Source: Rhodococcus pseudokoreensis (lineage in GTDB: Bacteria > Actinomycetota > Actinomycetes > Mycobacteriales > Mycobacteriaceae). From it: DNA of 64,000 bases. The DNA is taken from assembly GCF_017068395.1 (NCBI RefSeq), contig NZ_CP070619.1, positions 3,038,001 to 3,102,000 on the forward strand, in the 5' to 3' direction. Position numbers and translations under genes: made by a program. Positions 55,869-64,000 of this stretch are shown here, in pieces (the first letter of the stretch is position 1; each line of letters begins with the position of its first letter). The notes beneath the pieces are model-generated. The model did no database searches. It was not told the origin of the DNA and saw only the letters and a list, made by a program, of their open reading frames with translations.

Positions 55869-56717
55869 GTGACCAACGACGGCAGCAGCGGGCTCGCGAA
55901 GACGTCCGTACTCGTCACCGGCGGCGGCAGTGGCATCGGACTGGGCATCGCCACCGCGCTGGCCGCCGACGGCGCCCACGTCACGATCTGTGGTCGGAAC
56001 GAGAAGAAACTGGCACGCGCGGCGGAGCAGATCAGCGCCGACAACCCGACGGGGACGGTCGACACGGTGACGGCCGACGTCACGAACGAGGACGACGTCG
56101 TCCGCGCGGTCGCGAAGGCGAGCGAGCGCACCGGGCAACTCGGCGGCGTCGTCACCTGCGCGGGCGGCAACGAGACGGTCGGGCCCGTGACCCAACTCGA
56201 CGTCGACGCCTGGCGCAGAACCGTCGACCTCAACGTCACCGGCACGATGCTGACGATCAAGCACGCCGCCCGGGCACTGGTCGCCGGGGGCGGCGGTTCC
56301 ATCGTCACCATCTCCTCGATCGCGAGCAGCAACACCCATCGCTGGTTCGGCGCGTACGGCCCGTCGAAGTCGGGCGTCGACAACCTGACGCGACTCGCCG
56401 CCGACGAACTCGGGGCCAGCAACGTCCGCGTCAACTGCATCCGCCCCGGACTCACCCGCACCGACCTCGTCGCGCTCATCACCGACGGCGGCCCCGTCCT
56501 GGACGACTACCTGGCCAACACCCCGATCTCGCGGGTCGGCGAGGTCACCGACATCGCCGCGCTCGCCAAGTTCCTCCTGGGCCCCGACTCCACCTGGATC
56601 ACGGGTCAGATCATCAACGTCGACGGCGGGCAGATGCTGCGGCGCGGCCCCGACTTCCGTTCGATGTTCGAGCCCATGTTCGGCGCCGACGGCCTGCGCG
56701 GGGTGGTCGAGCCGTGA
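55869..56717 (+). CDS. Short-chain dehydrogenase divergent from cyp142
   Basis: The 282-residue classical SDR has the loop VLVTGGGSGIGLGIA, CAGGNE, and the catalytic Ser-Tyr-Lys (ISSIASSNTHRWFGAYGPSKSG). It is full length and well conserved. The GTG at 55869 is eight bases after GGAGG; earlier GTGs are in frame. Its divergent promoter shared with cyp142 carries two KstR-like sites, so it probably acts on a steroid or side-chain intermediate, perhaps as a hydroxysteroid or hydroxyacyl-CoA dehydrogenase. It overlaps the next gene by 4 bp. Confidence 0.85.
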   Translation: MTNDGSSGLAKTSVLVTGGGSGIGLGIATALAADGAHVTICGRNEKKLARAAEQISADNPTGTVDTVTADVTNEDDVVRAVAKASERTGQLGGVVTCAGGNETVGPVTQLDVDAWRRTVDLNVTGTMLTIKHAARALVAGGGGSIVTISSIASSNTHRWFGAYGPSKSGVDNLTRLAADELGASNVRVNCIRPGLTRTDLVALITDGGPVLDDYLANTPISRVGEVTDIAALAKFLLGPDSTWITGQIINVDGGQMLRRGPDFRSMFEPMFGADGLRGVVEP

Positions 56718-57442
56718 CGTCGCACCAGGTTCTGGGCAGGCAGGTCGAGATGCCCGTGGAGATCCGGGCGGCGTCGGCGTTCACGGCGATGTATTCGGTG
56801 CCGACCGCCGCGGCCCAGTCGCTGATCGACGACACCGGACTCGAGATCCTGCAGTTCCGGCCCGGGCGCGGTGTGTGCGTGCTGGTGTTCGTCGACTACG
56901 TGGACGGCGACCTCGGCCCGTACAACGAATTCGGGGTGTCGTTCCTCGTCCGCGACCACCGGGCCGCCGGCACCTCGGTCCCGCAGGATCTCAAGACGCT
57001 GGCCCAGGGCCGGGCCGGCGCGCTGATCCACCACCTGCCGGTCGACGGCGACTTCACCCTGGCCGCCGGCCGCGGCATCTGGGGCTTCCCGAAGGTTCTC
57101 GCCCATTTCGACGTCGACCATTCCGGGTCCGTCAAACGCGGGTCGGTGAGCCAGGGCGGTCGGCTGATCGCCCAGTTGAGTGTCAAACAGGGCATTCCGG
57201 TGCCGGGGTCGGGCGCGAGTACGTCGCTCGCCGCCTACTCGCATCTGGACGGACTGACCCGATTCACCACCTGGGACATGAGCCCGACCGGCGTCCGCTC
57301 CCGGCCGGGGGGCGCGGAACTGAAACTGGGCAGCCATCCGATCGCCGACGAACTGCGGTCGCTGGGGCTTCCGAAGCGGGCGCTCCTCACGTCGTCGATT
57401 TCCGAACTGAAGATGACGTTCGGGGACGCGCAGCCCGTCTGA
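56714..57442 (+). CDS. Acetoacetate decarboxylase-family protein
   Basis: The 242-residue protein resembles acetoacetate decarboxylase in its fold segments (AGRGIWGFPKVLAHFDVDHS and YNEFGVSFLVRDH). The Schiff-base lysine of the true enzyme is expected near GFPK; K at that place is kept, but homologues of this type often have other activities such as lyase or hydratase functions. It is coupled to the SDR by a 4-bp overlap, starts with GTG, and is followed at once by a 44-bp palindrome. A role in steroid side-chain or ring metabolism is inferred from the promoter sites. Confidence 0.78.
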   Translation: MTSHQVLGRQVEMPVEIRAASAFTAMYSVPTAAAQSLIDDTGLEILQFRPGRGVCVLVFVDYVDGDLGPYNEFGVSFLVRDHRAAGTSVPQDLKTLAQGRAGALIHHLPVDGDFTLAAGRGIWGFPKVLAHFDVDHSGSVKRGSVSQGGRLIAQLSVKQGIPVPGSGASTSLAAYSHLDGLTRFTTWDMSPTGVRSRPGGAELKLGSHPIADELRSLGLPKRALLTSSISELKMTFGDAQPV

Positions 57443-57443
57443 C

Positions 57444-57487
57444 AGGTGAGTGGCAAAGAGTGCCCGGGCACGCTTTGCCACTCACCT
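57444..57487. terminator. 44-bp near-perfect palindrome after the decarboxylase-like gene
   Basis: Two 22-bp arms with no loop (57444-57465, 57466-57487) pair with a single mismatch; the arms run AGGTGAGTGGCAAAG...GTGCCC. It starts one base after the stop codon. It shares the outer GTGAGTG / CACTCAC with the palindromes at 43109, 44960, 52685 and 54493, but its centre differs. Confidence 0.8.
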
Positions 57488-57589
57488 GCGGGGTTGCGCC
57501 GAGCACCGAACTGGGGTCCAATACCGGTTCTGGACGCTTGACCAATTCGTGGTGCCCTCGGGGGGCTGCCGCCGAAAGGACGATCGGTA

Positions 57590-59449
57590 GTGCAGATGAG
57601 ACGACGCAGCGTGCTCGTGGGGGCAGCCCTGACTCCGGCGGTCGCGACACTCGGTTCCGGCCGGGCCGCGGCAGATCCCGGCGCCGGCGAATTCCTTGTC
57701 GGCGTCGGCATTTCCGACGCCACCGGGCCGGTCGCCGAGGTCGGGATGATGGGCTACTCCAGCTTCGAGCAACGCGCGGAAGGCCTACACCAGCGAACCC
57801 GCGCCCGGGCGTTCGTGTTCGCCGAATCCGGCGGGACGCAGCGCGTGGTCTACGTGTGCGCCGACGTCTGCATGATCTTCCAGTCCGTCCACGACGCCGT
57901 GCTCGCCCGGCTCGCGCAGGTCTACGGCGACCTCTACACCGAACGCAACGTGATGCTCACGGCGGTCCACTCCCATGCGACATGCGGCGGCGCGTCCCAC
58001 GACTACGCGTACAACCTCGCCGTGCTCGGCCACAACCGCCAAGTGTTCGACGCCGAGGTCGGCGGCATCGTCGAGGCGATCACCGCTGCGCACGATTCCC
58101 TCGCGCCCGGTTCGCTGTCGTACGGCCGCAGCGAACTCACCGACGCCAGCGTCAACCGCTCGCGAATCGCGTTCGACCGCAACCCCGCCGAGGACAGGGA
58201 CTACTACCCGATCGGCATCGACACGTCGATGCGGGTGCTGCGAATCACGCAGGGCGGCAGGGACGTCGGTGCAATCAACTGGTTCCCGACCCACGGCGCG
58301 TCGCTCACCAACACGAACCACCTCATCTCGGGTGATAACAAGGGCGCGGCCGCCTACTTCTGGGAGCACGACCACGCGGGCGTCCGCTACCTCGACGGCA
58401 CACCGCAGTTCGTCGCCGCGTTCCCGCAGACGAACACCGGCGACATGTCCCCCAACCTCGACCTTCGGCCCGGCCACGGACCCACCGACGACGAGTTCGA
58501 GAACACCCGGATCATCGGGCAGCGGCAGGTCGGGGCCGCACGCACGGCGTGGGCATCGGCGTCGACGAATCTCACCGGCGGCGTGGACAGTCGAATCATG
58601 TACCTCGACATGGCGAATCAGGAAGTCGGCGGCGAGTTCACCCCCGACGGCCGCACGTATCGGACGTCGCCCGCCTGCGTCGGTGCCGCCATGAGCGCCG
58701 GCAGCACCGAGGACGGTCCGGCCATCCCGATCTTCCCCGAGGGCACCACCAACCCGCTCGTCGACGCACTCGGCGGGATGGATGCCCCGATCCCACAGTG
58801 GCTGCAGGACGCGCAGGCCCCGAAACTCGTACTGGTGGCCGTGGGTCTGCTGCCGCCGGACGGCTGGGTTCCGCACGTGCTGAAGATCCAGATCCTGCGC
58901 ATCGGCGGGTTGTATGTCGTGGGCGGTCCCGCGGAGTTCACGATCGTGGCCGGGCTGCGGATCCGCCGCACCGTCGCCGACCGACTCGGCGTGCCGTTGG
59001 AGAACGTGATCTTCCAGGGTTACGCCAATTCGTATGCGAGTTACTGCACCACCCCGCAGGAGTACGACGCGCAGCAGTACGAGGGCGGGTCAACACTATT
59101 CGGCCGGTACACGCTGCCCGCGTACCAGCAGGGATTCGCGGCGCTCGCCGATGCTTTGCGCACCGGCAGCGACGTCCCGCGTGGCCCGGCACCCCGCGAC
59201 CTGTCGCAGTTCCAGCCGTATTTCGGTCCTCGTGTCGAGCACGACGAGCCACCCGCCGGCCACGCCTTCGGCGATGCCCTCACCCAGCCGGTCCCGAAAA
59301 CTGCTCCGGGCCAACAGGTCACCGTCGAGTTCGTCACCGGACACCCGCGCAACAACCCGCACCGCGGGGGAACGTTCCTCGAGATCCAGCGCCTGAGCGG
59401 CAACCGCTGGATACGGCACGCCGACGACGGCGACTGGTCGACCAGGTAA
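57590..59449 (+). CDS. Neutral/alkaline ceramidase homologue, truncated by an in-frame stop
   Basis: The 619-residue product resembles neutral ceramidases, which release sphingosine from ceramide outside the cell. The N terminus (MRRRSVLVGAALTPA...GRAAADP) looks like a Tat or Sec signal with cleavage near residue 28. The zinc region is TAVHSHATCGG, and the nucleophile serine lies in NTGDMSPNLDL. Translation ends at TAA after DGDWSTR, but the same frame continues as HWTRTEPHRS and on for 55 codons with normal family sequence to a TAG at 59615. Family members read an aromatic residue at the TAA, so a single-base nonsense change (TAC to TAA) fits. GTG at 57590 or ATG at 57596 starts it. Confidence 0.82.
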   Translation: MQMRRRSVLVGAALTPAVATLGSGRAAADPGAGEFLVGVGISDATGPVAEVGMMGYSSFEQRAEGLHQRTRARAFVFAESGGTQRVVYVCADVCMIFQSVHDAVLARLAQVYGDLYTERNVMLTAVHSHATCGGASHDYAYNLAVLGHNRQVFDAEVGGIVEAITAAHDSLAPGSLSYGRSELTDASVNRSRIAFDRNPAEDRDYYPIGIDTSMRVLRITQGGRDVGAINWFPTHGASLTNTNHLISGDNKGAAAYFWEHDHAGVRYLDGTPQFVAAFPQTNTGDMSPNLDLRPGHGPTDDEFENTRIIGQRQVGAARTAWASASTNLTGGVDSRIMYLDMANQEVGGEFTPDGRTYRTSPACVGAAMSAGSTEDGPAIPIFPEGTTNPLVDALGGMDAPIPQWLQDAQAPKLVLVAVGLLPPDGWVPHVLKIQILRIGGLYVVGGPAEFTIVAGLRIRRTVADRLGVPLENVIFQGYANSYASYCTTPQEYDAQQYEGGSTLFGRYTLPAYQQGFAALADALRTGSDVPRGPAPRDLSQFQPYFGPRVEHDEPPAGHAFGDALTQPVPKTAPGQQVTVEFVTGHPRNNPHRGGTFLEIQRLSGNRWIRHADDGDWSTR

Positions 59450-59617
59450 CACTGGACCCGCACCGAACCCCACCGATCGGTCGCACGCATCACGTGGGAC
59501 GTACCGCCCGGAACGCCCGCCGGCCGATACCGGGTGCAGCACTACGGCGACAGCCGGGACCCAACCGGGACGATCACGTCGTTCACCGGAACGTCGAACG
59601 ACTTCGACGTCGAGTAG
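59450..59617 (+). pseudogene. C-terminal remnant of the ceramidase gene beyond the stop
   Basis: These 55 codons are in the same frame as the ceramidase and encode a beta-rich end (TWDVPPGTPAGRYRVQHYGD, then GTITSFTGTSNDFDVE) typical of the ceramidase C-terminal domain. They have no start codon or ribosome site of their own. They are translated only by read-through, or the TAA is a base-call error. Confidence 0.8.
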
Positions 59618-59643
59618 CCGGCCCGATTACCCCGGACCCCCGA

Positions 59644-60543
59644 TTACCCCTGCCCCTCCGACAGATCGAGCGCGGTCGCGACGTCGAGGAAATGCCGGAT
59701 CGCCGGGATCTGTTGCCTGTCGGCGCGATACGCGACCGAGACCGTCGACACCGCCTGCGCGTCGGAGAGTGCGACGTACCGCAGGTCCGGGAGGTGCAGG
59801 GCACGGAGACTGGCGGGAACGATGGTGACTCCGGTGTTGGCCGCGACCAGTCCGAGGAGGGTGGGAAACTGGACGGCCTCCTGCGCGGCCTCCAGCCGGA
59901 AACCGGCGTGATGACACAGGGCGGCGATGTGGTCGTACAGCCGCGACACCTGACCGCGCGGAAACGTGAGGAACCGTTCGTCGCGCAATTCCACGAGCCG
60001 CACCGACTCCCGGGCGGCGAAGGGATGCGACGAGTGCATCGCCACCAGCAGTGGCTCGCGGGTCAGCGGCCGGACCACGATGCCGTCCGCCCGGTCGACT
60101 TCGCGGACCAGCCCGATGTCGAGGATGCCGTCCGCGATCGCCGACAGCTGGCGGTCGGTCGTCGACTCGGACAGTTGCACCTGAACTCCGGGCCACTCCT
60201 TCTGCAGGGCGAGCATGGTCGCGGGGACGATCCGCAGTGCCGCGGAACTGACGAAACCGATGCGGAGCAGCCCCACCTCCCCGTGCGCGACCTGTTCCAC
60301 CGCGGCGAGCGCATGATCGGCTTCGGCGAGGACGCGCCTGCCCTCGTCCAGGAGGACCCGTCCCGCGTCGGTGAGCTCGACGCGACGCGTCGTCCGCTCG
60401 AACAGGGTGGTGCGCAGTTCTTTCTCGAACTTGCTGATCTGCTGGCTCAGCGCCGGCTGCGCTATGTGCAGGCGTTCCGCGGCGCGCCTGAAGTTCATCT
60501 CCTCGGCCACCGTGACGAAGTATCGAAGCTGCCGCAGTTCCAC
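59644..60543 (-). CDS. LysR-family transcriptional regulator (CatR/CbnR-like)
   Basis: The 299-residue protein has the classic LysR N terminus (MELRQLRYFVTVAEEMNFRRAAERLHIAQPALSQQISKFEKEL) and an effector domain with the AIADGILDIGLVRE and TREPLLVAMHSSHPFA motifs of the aromatic-catabolism branch (CatR, BenM, CbnR). It starts with GTG and diverges from the aldehyde dehydrogenase operon, which it probably activates. The inducer is not evident. Confidence 0.92.
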   Translation of the reverse strand: MELRQLRYFVTVAEEMNFRRAAERLHIAQPALSQQISKFEKELRTTLFERTTRRVELTDAGRVLLDEGRRVLAEADHALAAVEQVAHGEVGLLRIGFVSSAALRIVPATMLALQKEWPGVQVQLSESTTDRQLSAIADGILDIGLVREVDRADGIVVRPLTREPLLVAMHSSHPFAARESVRLVELRDERFLTFPRGQVSRLYDHIAALCHHAGFRLEAAQEAVQFPTLLGLVAANTGVTIVPASLRALHLPDLRYVALSDAQAVSTVSVAYRADRQQIPAIRHFLDVATALDLSEGQG

Positions 60544-60653
60544 CCGATTGATACTTGCAACTTATCAGTCGGTTGACAATAGGTACTTCTGCACCGTGGG
60601 CGCCGGGCCTAGCGTTGAGGGCACCGAATTACCAGGCCTTCGAGGAGTCAGCA
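60544..60653. promoter_or_regulatory. LysR / aldehyde dehydrogenase divergent promoter
   Basis: The 110-bp region has an AT-rich dyad-like segment GATACTTGCAACTTATC at 60550-60566, fitting the T-N11-A layout of LysR boxes, followed by TTGACA at 60574-60579, a good -35 element for the rightward operon. GAGGAG precedes the dehydrogenase GTG. Confidence 0.55.
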
Positions 60654-62135
60654 GTGGAGCACCACCTCACCGCACCAGACACGGACAACCGTCTCCGCCA
60701 CCTGATCGGCGGTGAGTGGGTGGACGGCGACGGTCCGGTCGCAGCGACGACGAACCCCGCCGACGAGACGGTCGTCGCGGAATACCATCCGGCCGACAGT
60801 CGCCTCCTCGACGCGGCGGTGGCTGCCGCGGTGTCGGCACGCCGCGAGTGGGACGACCGCGGAATCATCGCGCGCGGACTCGTCCTCCGCCGGGCGGCCG
60901 AGATCCTCGCCGACCGTGCCGACGCGGTCGCGGAACTCATGACCCGTGAGCAGGGCAAGACGCTCCCCGAGTCGCGGGCCGAGGTGGGAGCCACCGTCGA
61001 GACCCTGCACTACCACGCGGCGCAGGCACGCAACGCCGACGGCGCTACCTTCCCCTCGTCGCATCCCGACGAGGTGATCCGCACGGTCCGCCGCCCGCTC
61101 GGTGTGGTCGCCGCGATCACCCCGTGGAATTTCCCGCTGCAGATTCCGGCGTGGAAGTTGGCGCCGGCACTGTTGTGGGGCAACACGGTGGTCTGGAAAC
61201 CGGCCAGCGATACGGTGGCGGTGGCCGCTGCCTTCGCCGAAGTCCTTGCCGCAGCCGGTGTTCCGGCCGGAGTCCTCAACATGGTCCTGGGCCCGGGGAC
61301 GATCGGCGCCGAACTGGTGTCGCGGGAGGAGATCTCGGGAGTCACGTTCACCGGCTCGGTGCCGGTGGGCAGGTCGATTCAGGCTGCCGCGGTTCCGCGC
61401 GGCGCGAAGGTTCAGATGGAACTCGGCGGGCACAACGCGGCGATCGTGCTCCCTGACGTCGATCCGCGGGAAGCAGCGGCTGTCCTGATCGCCGGTGCCA
61501 TGGGAAGCAGCGGCCAGAAATGCACGGCGACACGGAGGATCATCGCCGTCGGCGACGCTTACGACGACCTCGTGCCCGGACTCGTCGCCCGGGTCGAGCA
61601 ACTGGTCGTCGGCGACGGGCTGGCCCCCGAATCGCAGATCGGCCCGCTCGTCTCCGCCCGCGCGGCAAAGGAAGTGACGGCCGCGATCGACCAGGCGCTG
61701 TCCGAGGGCGCCGAACTGCTCGGGTCTGCACCACTCCCCCCGTCGGGTGCGGCCTTCGTGGCCCCGACGCTGCTCGCCGGCACCACCGCGCTGACCATCA
61801 GCCGGGAAGAGGTGTTCGGACCGGTCACCCTCGTCCTGCGTGCGCGCGACCTCGACGAGGCCATCGACCTCGCGAACGCAACGTCGTTCGGTCTCACCGC
61901 CGCGGTCTTCACGTGCGACGAGCGGGCCGCCCGCCGCTGCATTCGCGACCTCGACGCCGGCCTGATCAAGGTCAACGCACCCAACACCGGGTCCGAACTG
62001 CACGCTCCCTTCGGCGGACTCAAGGATTCGTCGTTCCCGGCACCCCGCGAGCAGAATGCGGCCACGAGCGCCGAGTTCTTCACGTGGAGCAAAATCGCCT
62101 ACTCCCGCACCGGAACACCGAGGAGCGAGGCATGA
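60654..62135 (+). CDS. Aldehyde dehydrogenase family protein
   Basis: The 493-residue NAD(P)-dependent enzyme has N159 (TPWNFP), E256 (MELGGHNAAIVL) and the nucleophile C290 (SSGQKCTATRR). The SGQKCTATRR form is typical of the semialdehyde and 2,5-dioxovalerate dehydrogenase branch. GTG follows GAGGAG. It overlaps the next gene by 4 bp. The operon context (unknown 572-residue protein, M19 peptidase, CatR-like activator) does not define the substrate; an aldehyde from breakdown of an amide or ether compound is possible. Confidence 0.88.
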   Translation: MEHHLTAPDTDNRLRHLIGGEWVDGDGPVAATTNPADETVVAEYHPADSRLLDAAVAAAVSARREWDDRGIIARGLVLRRAAEILADRADAVAELMTREQGKTLPESRAEVGATVETLHYHAAQARNADGATFPSSHPDEVIRTVRRPLGVVAAITPWNFPLQIPAWKLAPALLWGNTVVWKPASDTVAVAAAFAEVLAAAGVPAGVLNMVLGPGTIGAELVSREEISGVTFTGSVPVGRSIQAAAVPRGAKVQMELGGHNAAIVLPDVDPREAAAVLIAGAMGSSGQKCTATRRIIAVGDAYDDLVPGLVARVEQLVVGDGLAPESQIGPLVSARAAKEVTAAIDQALSEGAELLGSAPLPPSGAAFVAPTLLAGTTALTISREEVFGPVTLVLRARDLDEAIDLANATSFGLTAAVFTCDERAARRCIRDLDAGLIKVNAPNTGSELHAPFGGLKDSSFPAPREQNAATSAEFFTWSKIAYSRTGTPRSEA

Positions 62136-63850
62136 GACCGACCGAACTGCTCCGGCGGACACAGACATCCGCACGGTCGCCCGAGCAGGTTCTGGACCCG
62201 GCCGACATGGGCGCCGCCCGCTACACCCGACACAGCTTCGCCCGATCCTTCCTGAGAACCGCGGCCGCCGAGAACTGGCGGGTCGAGCGCGAGCGGTGGG
62301 ACGTCGACGCCGACGGCCGCGGCGAGGTCGTGTACCGCGTCGGGATCGGCGGGCGGGAGGTGAGATTCGTCGTGTTCTCGACGACCCTCGCCGAGAGTGA
62401 TCGCACCGACCGCGTCATCGCCAAGGCCTGGGACGTCACTGCGGCCCTGATAGAAGGGCCGCTCACCGAGAGTCGTTCGAGTGCACTGCGAGTGCAGGTG
62501 CCACGGCAGGAAGAAGGCCGGGCGGACGACGGCACCCTCATCTGGACCCGCGCGAACCGCAGTGCACGGTTCTTCGACTACGTCGCCGACCGGCTGTCCG
62601 CGGGCAGTCAACCGGACATCGCGACGATGGGCGACGCCGCCTACATCCTGCGGAGCACCGCGTTCTACAGCAACGGAAAATTCGGGCTCGCAGATTTCGA
62701 TCGGCTCGGTGCCGACCATCCCCTGCGACTGCCCTACCGTGCGCACATGCTGACCGCCTGGTTGCTGCGTGAATTCAGCTACGACCTGGTCGAGCACTGT
62801 GCCCGGGCCCGGAACCCGCGGGCCGCGCGGCTGTCCGGAGACTGGCGACGCTACCTCGGACTCGGCAACGCGACCGGTCTCGGCATGGTGCCCTACGTCG
62901 TCAATCATCCGCAGGTGCTCGACGCCTGGTGCGCCACCCGCGAACTGCCCCTCGCACATGCGCTGGCGCAGACGACCGCACCCGGTGACCCGTGCGTCCA
63001 CCTCGCCCGCGACCTGCTCGACCGCGCCACGCTCTACTTCGCCGAGCGCGCAGAGATGCCGACGGCACCCTTCGTTACCTGTGGCGAACTCTCCTCCCAA
63101 CTCGACGTGCTCCGGGGCGTGCTGTCCGAGTACATCGGCTCCGGGACCATCGACGGCAGGCCGACCGACCACGCCTGGCAGGCACTGCACGACCGCGCCG
63201 CGTCGATCGGCGCGGAGGCCCGCGGAGTGATGGACTCCGTGATCGTCGAGGTGCATCCGGAACTCGACACCGAGGTCGAGGAATTGCTGTACTGCGATCA
63301 GCGGCAGGTCGTCCGACCTGCGCAGACCTGCGCCCAGCTCCGCGCCGTCCTCCGGGACCGTTACGCATGGGTGCAGCGTTTCGACTTCGACGATCCCGAC
63401 GAGCAGACCCATTTCTGGTTCTCGTCCGAGAACAACGAGGAGCCGCGCCGGGGACGCCGCGGCGTGGATCCGGGCGAGCACGTCGAGCATCCGATCGACG
63501 TCGCCCGATCCGTGGCCGCCCTGGAACGCGATCTGGAATCCGCTCGCGACGACGCCGCTGTCGCCGCGTTTCTCGTCGAACATCCGCGGCACCGCGGCAC
63601 CGTCGCGCGCGTCCAGACGCTCACCGACGTCCCGTACGCCGAGGCCCGCGACAACCTGCTCGCCCGGAACTTCCTGCCCCTGAATCTGCAGCGCTTCCAG
63701 CTGGCGATGTACGGGATGGACAACTACATGCCGCAATCGACCGACTGGCTGCGGGTGACCCTCTACTCGGGAGCCCCACGGGCCGAGGACGTCGCCGCCG
63801 GGGTGGACGACGACTGGATCTTCACCCGCAAGCCGCGAAAGGACGCCTAG
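62132..63850 (+). CDS. Uncharacterised 572-residue protein
   Basis: I do not recognise this protein. It is soluble, with no signal or membrane helix. Conserved-looking segments are RYTRHSFARSFLRTAAAENWRV near residue 30, MGDAAYILRSTAFYSNGKFGLADFDRL near residue 165, PYRAHMLTAWLLREFSYDLVEHCA and LGNATGLGMVPYVVNHPQVLDAWCATRELPLAHAL. The start overlaps the dehydrogenase by 4 bp, and the next gene begins at the base after its stop, so the three products are made together. A tandem of histidine and aspartate residues could suggest an enzyme, but no known motif is clear. Confidence 0.7.
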   Translation: MRPTELLRRTQTSARSPEQVLDPADMGAARYTRHSFARSFLRTAAAENWRVERERWDVDADGRGEVVYRVGIGGREVRFVVFSTTLAESDRTDRVIAKAWDVTAALIEGPLTESRSSALRVQVPRQEEGRADDGTLIWTRANRSARFFDYVADRLSAGSQPDIATMGDAAYILRSTAFYSNGKFGLADFDRLGADHPLRLPYRAHMLTAWLLREFSYDLVEHCARARNPRAARLSGDWRRYLGLGNATGLGMVPYVVNHPQVLDAWCATRELPLAHALAQTTAPGDPCVHLARDLLDRATLYFAERAEMPTAPFVTCGELSSQLDVLRGVLSEYIGSGTIDGRPTDHAWQALHDRAASIGAEARGVMDSVIVEVHPELDTEVEELLYCDQRQVVRPAQTCAQLRAVLRDRYAWVQRFDFDDPDEQTHFWFSSENNEEPRRGRRGVDPGEHVEHPIDVARSVAALERDLESARDDAAVAAFLVEHPRHRGTVARVQTLTDVPYAEARDNLLARNFLPLNLQRFQLAMYGMDNYMPQSTDWLRVTLYSGAPRAEDVAAGVDDDWIFTRKPRKDA

Positions 63851-64000
63851 TGCACACGCTCACACACTCCGACCTGCTGGTGGTAGACGGACTTCAAATC
63901 AACAACTGGGACCGGAAAGTCCTCGAGGAACTGCGCGCCGGTGGTGTCACCGGGGTGAACGCCACCTGCGCGGTGTGGGACGGTCCGGCCGACACGCTCG
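63851..64000 (+). CDS. Membrane dipeptidase (peptidase M19) family, 3' end missing
   Basis: Only the first 50 residues are in the window. VVDGLQINNWDRKVLEELRAGGVTGVNATCAVWDG matches the start of renal-dipeptidase-like M19 metalloproteins, in which the first metal ligands lie in the D-G-x-x region. The GTG follows the previous stop with no gap. Rhodococcal M19 relatives next to catabolic dehydrogenases may hydrolyse amide-like substrates rather than peptides. Confidence 0.75.

Overview
The window is a high-GC actinobacterial chromosome segment. Gene content and order point to a large-genome Rhodococcus of the R. jostii / R. opacus type: meta-cleavage of phenols, steroid ring C/D catabolism under KstR2, an actinobacterial-type (group 1h, formerly group 5) [NiFe]-hydrogenase locus, and a gamma-butyrolactone (gbl) signalling cluster. 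The species assignment is inferred from family knowledge; no search was run. I see no rRNA, tRNA, CRISPR array, insertion sequence or prophage. Genes are tightly packed, often with 4-bp overlaps, and no gene-free stretch exceeds about 225 bp.

1-10.6 kb, aromatic catabolism. The 3' end of a ferredoxin-type oxygenase reductase and an EthD-like protein are followed by an AraC regulator divergent from a two-component FADH2-dependent phenol-type hydroxylase and its flavin reductase. A minus-strand block follows: tautomerase, atypical SDR, semialdehyde dehydrogenase, 4-hydroxy-2-oxovalerate aldolase and acylating acetaldehyde dehydrogenase. It is divergent from an extradiol dioxygenase. Together they would take a phenol through a catechol towards pyruvate and acetyl-CoA, but the dienoate hydratase and oxalocrotonate decarboxylase are not in the window.

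10.6-22.3 kb, mixed accessory genes. A LysR regulator, a sodium:solute symporter, a TetR regulator, a D-2-hydroxyacid dehydrogenase and a class II aldolase may form one regulon, because a near-identical 17-bp motif lies upstream of both the symporter and the aldolase. Then come a TetR regulator with a CYP102-like P450, an MFS exporter with its TetR regulator and a perfect operator, an L-2-hydroxyglutarate oxidase, and an XRE regulator coupled to a ClpP-like protein that appears to lack its catalytic residues.

22.4-43.1 kb, hydrogenase locus. The plus-strand hyp operon is hypF, a HypC-like fusion, a GmhA-like SIS protein, hypE, hypC, hypD and a second HypC-like protein. The minus-strand structural operon is hypA, hypB, hhyS, hhyL, hhyE, three uncharacterised proteins, a 39-residue membrane peptide, the maturation protease and a second hypC. 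Between them lies a gamma-butyrolactone system (gblA, gblR, gblE) with a perfect operator palindrome before gblA, plus a hemerythrin-like protein and a membrane protein.

43.1-57.5 kb, steroid catabolism. fadA6, kstR2, ipdF and fadE30 run opposite to fadD3, an enoyl-CoA hydratase, fadE31, fadE32 and fadE33. Two exact KstR2 operators are present. A HAD phosphatase and an aldo/keto reductase separate this from cyp142 and a divergent SDR plus acetoacetate-decarboxylase-like pair, whose shared promoter carries two near-consensus KstR sites. Five large intergenic palindromes, three with the same 20-6-20 architecture, sit at 3' gene ends in this part only.

57.5-64 kb. A Tat-type neutral ceramidase homologue is interrupted by an in-frame stop near its C terminus. 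A LysR regulator is divergent from an operon of aldehyde dehydrogenase, an unrecognised 572-residue protein and the start of an M19 dipeptidase cut by the window edge.
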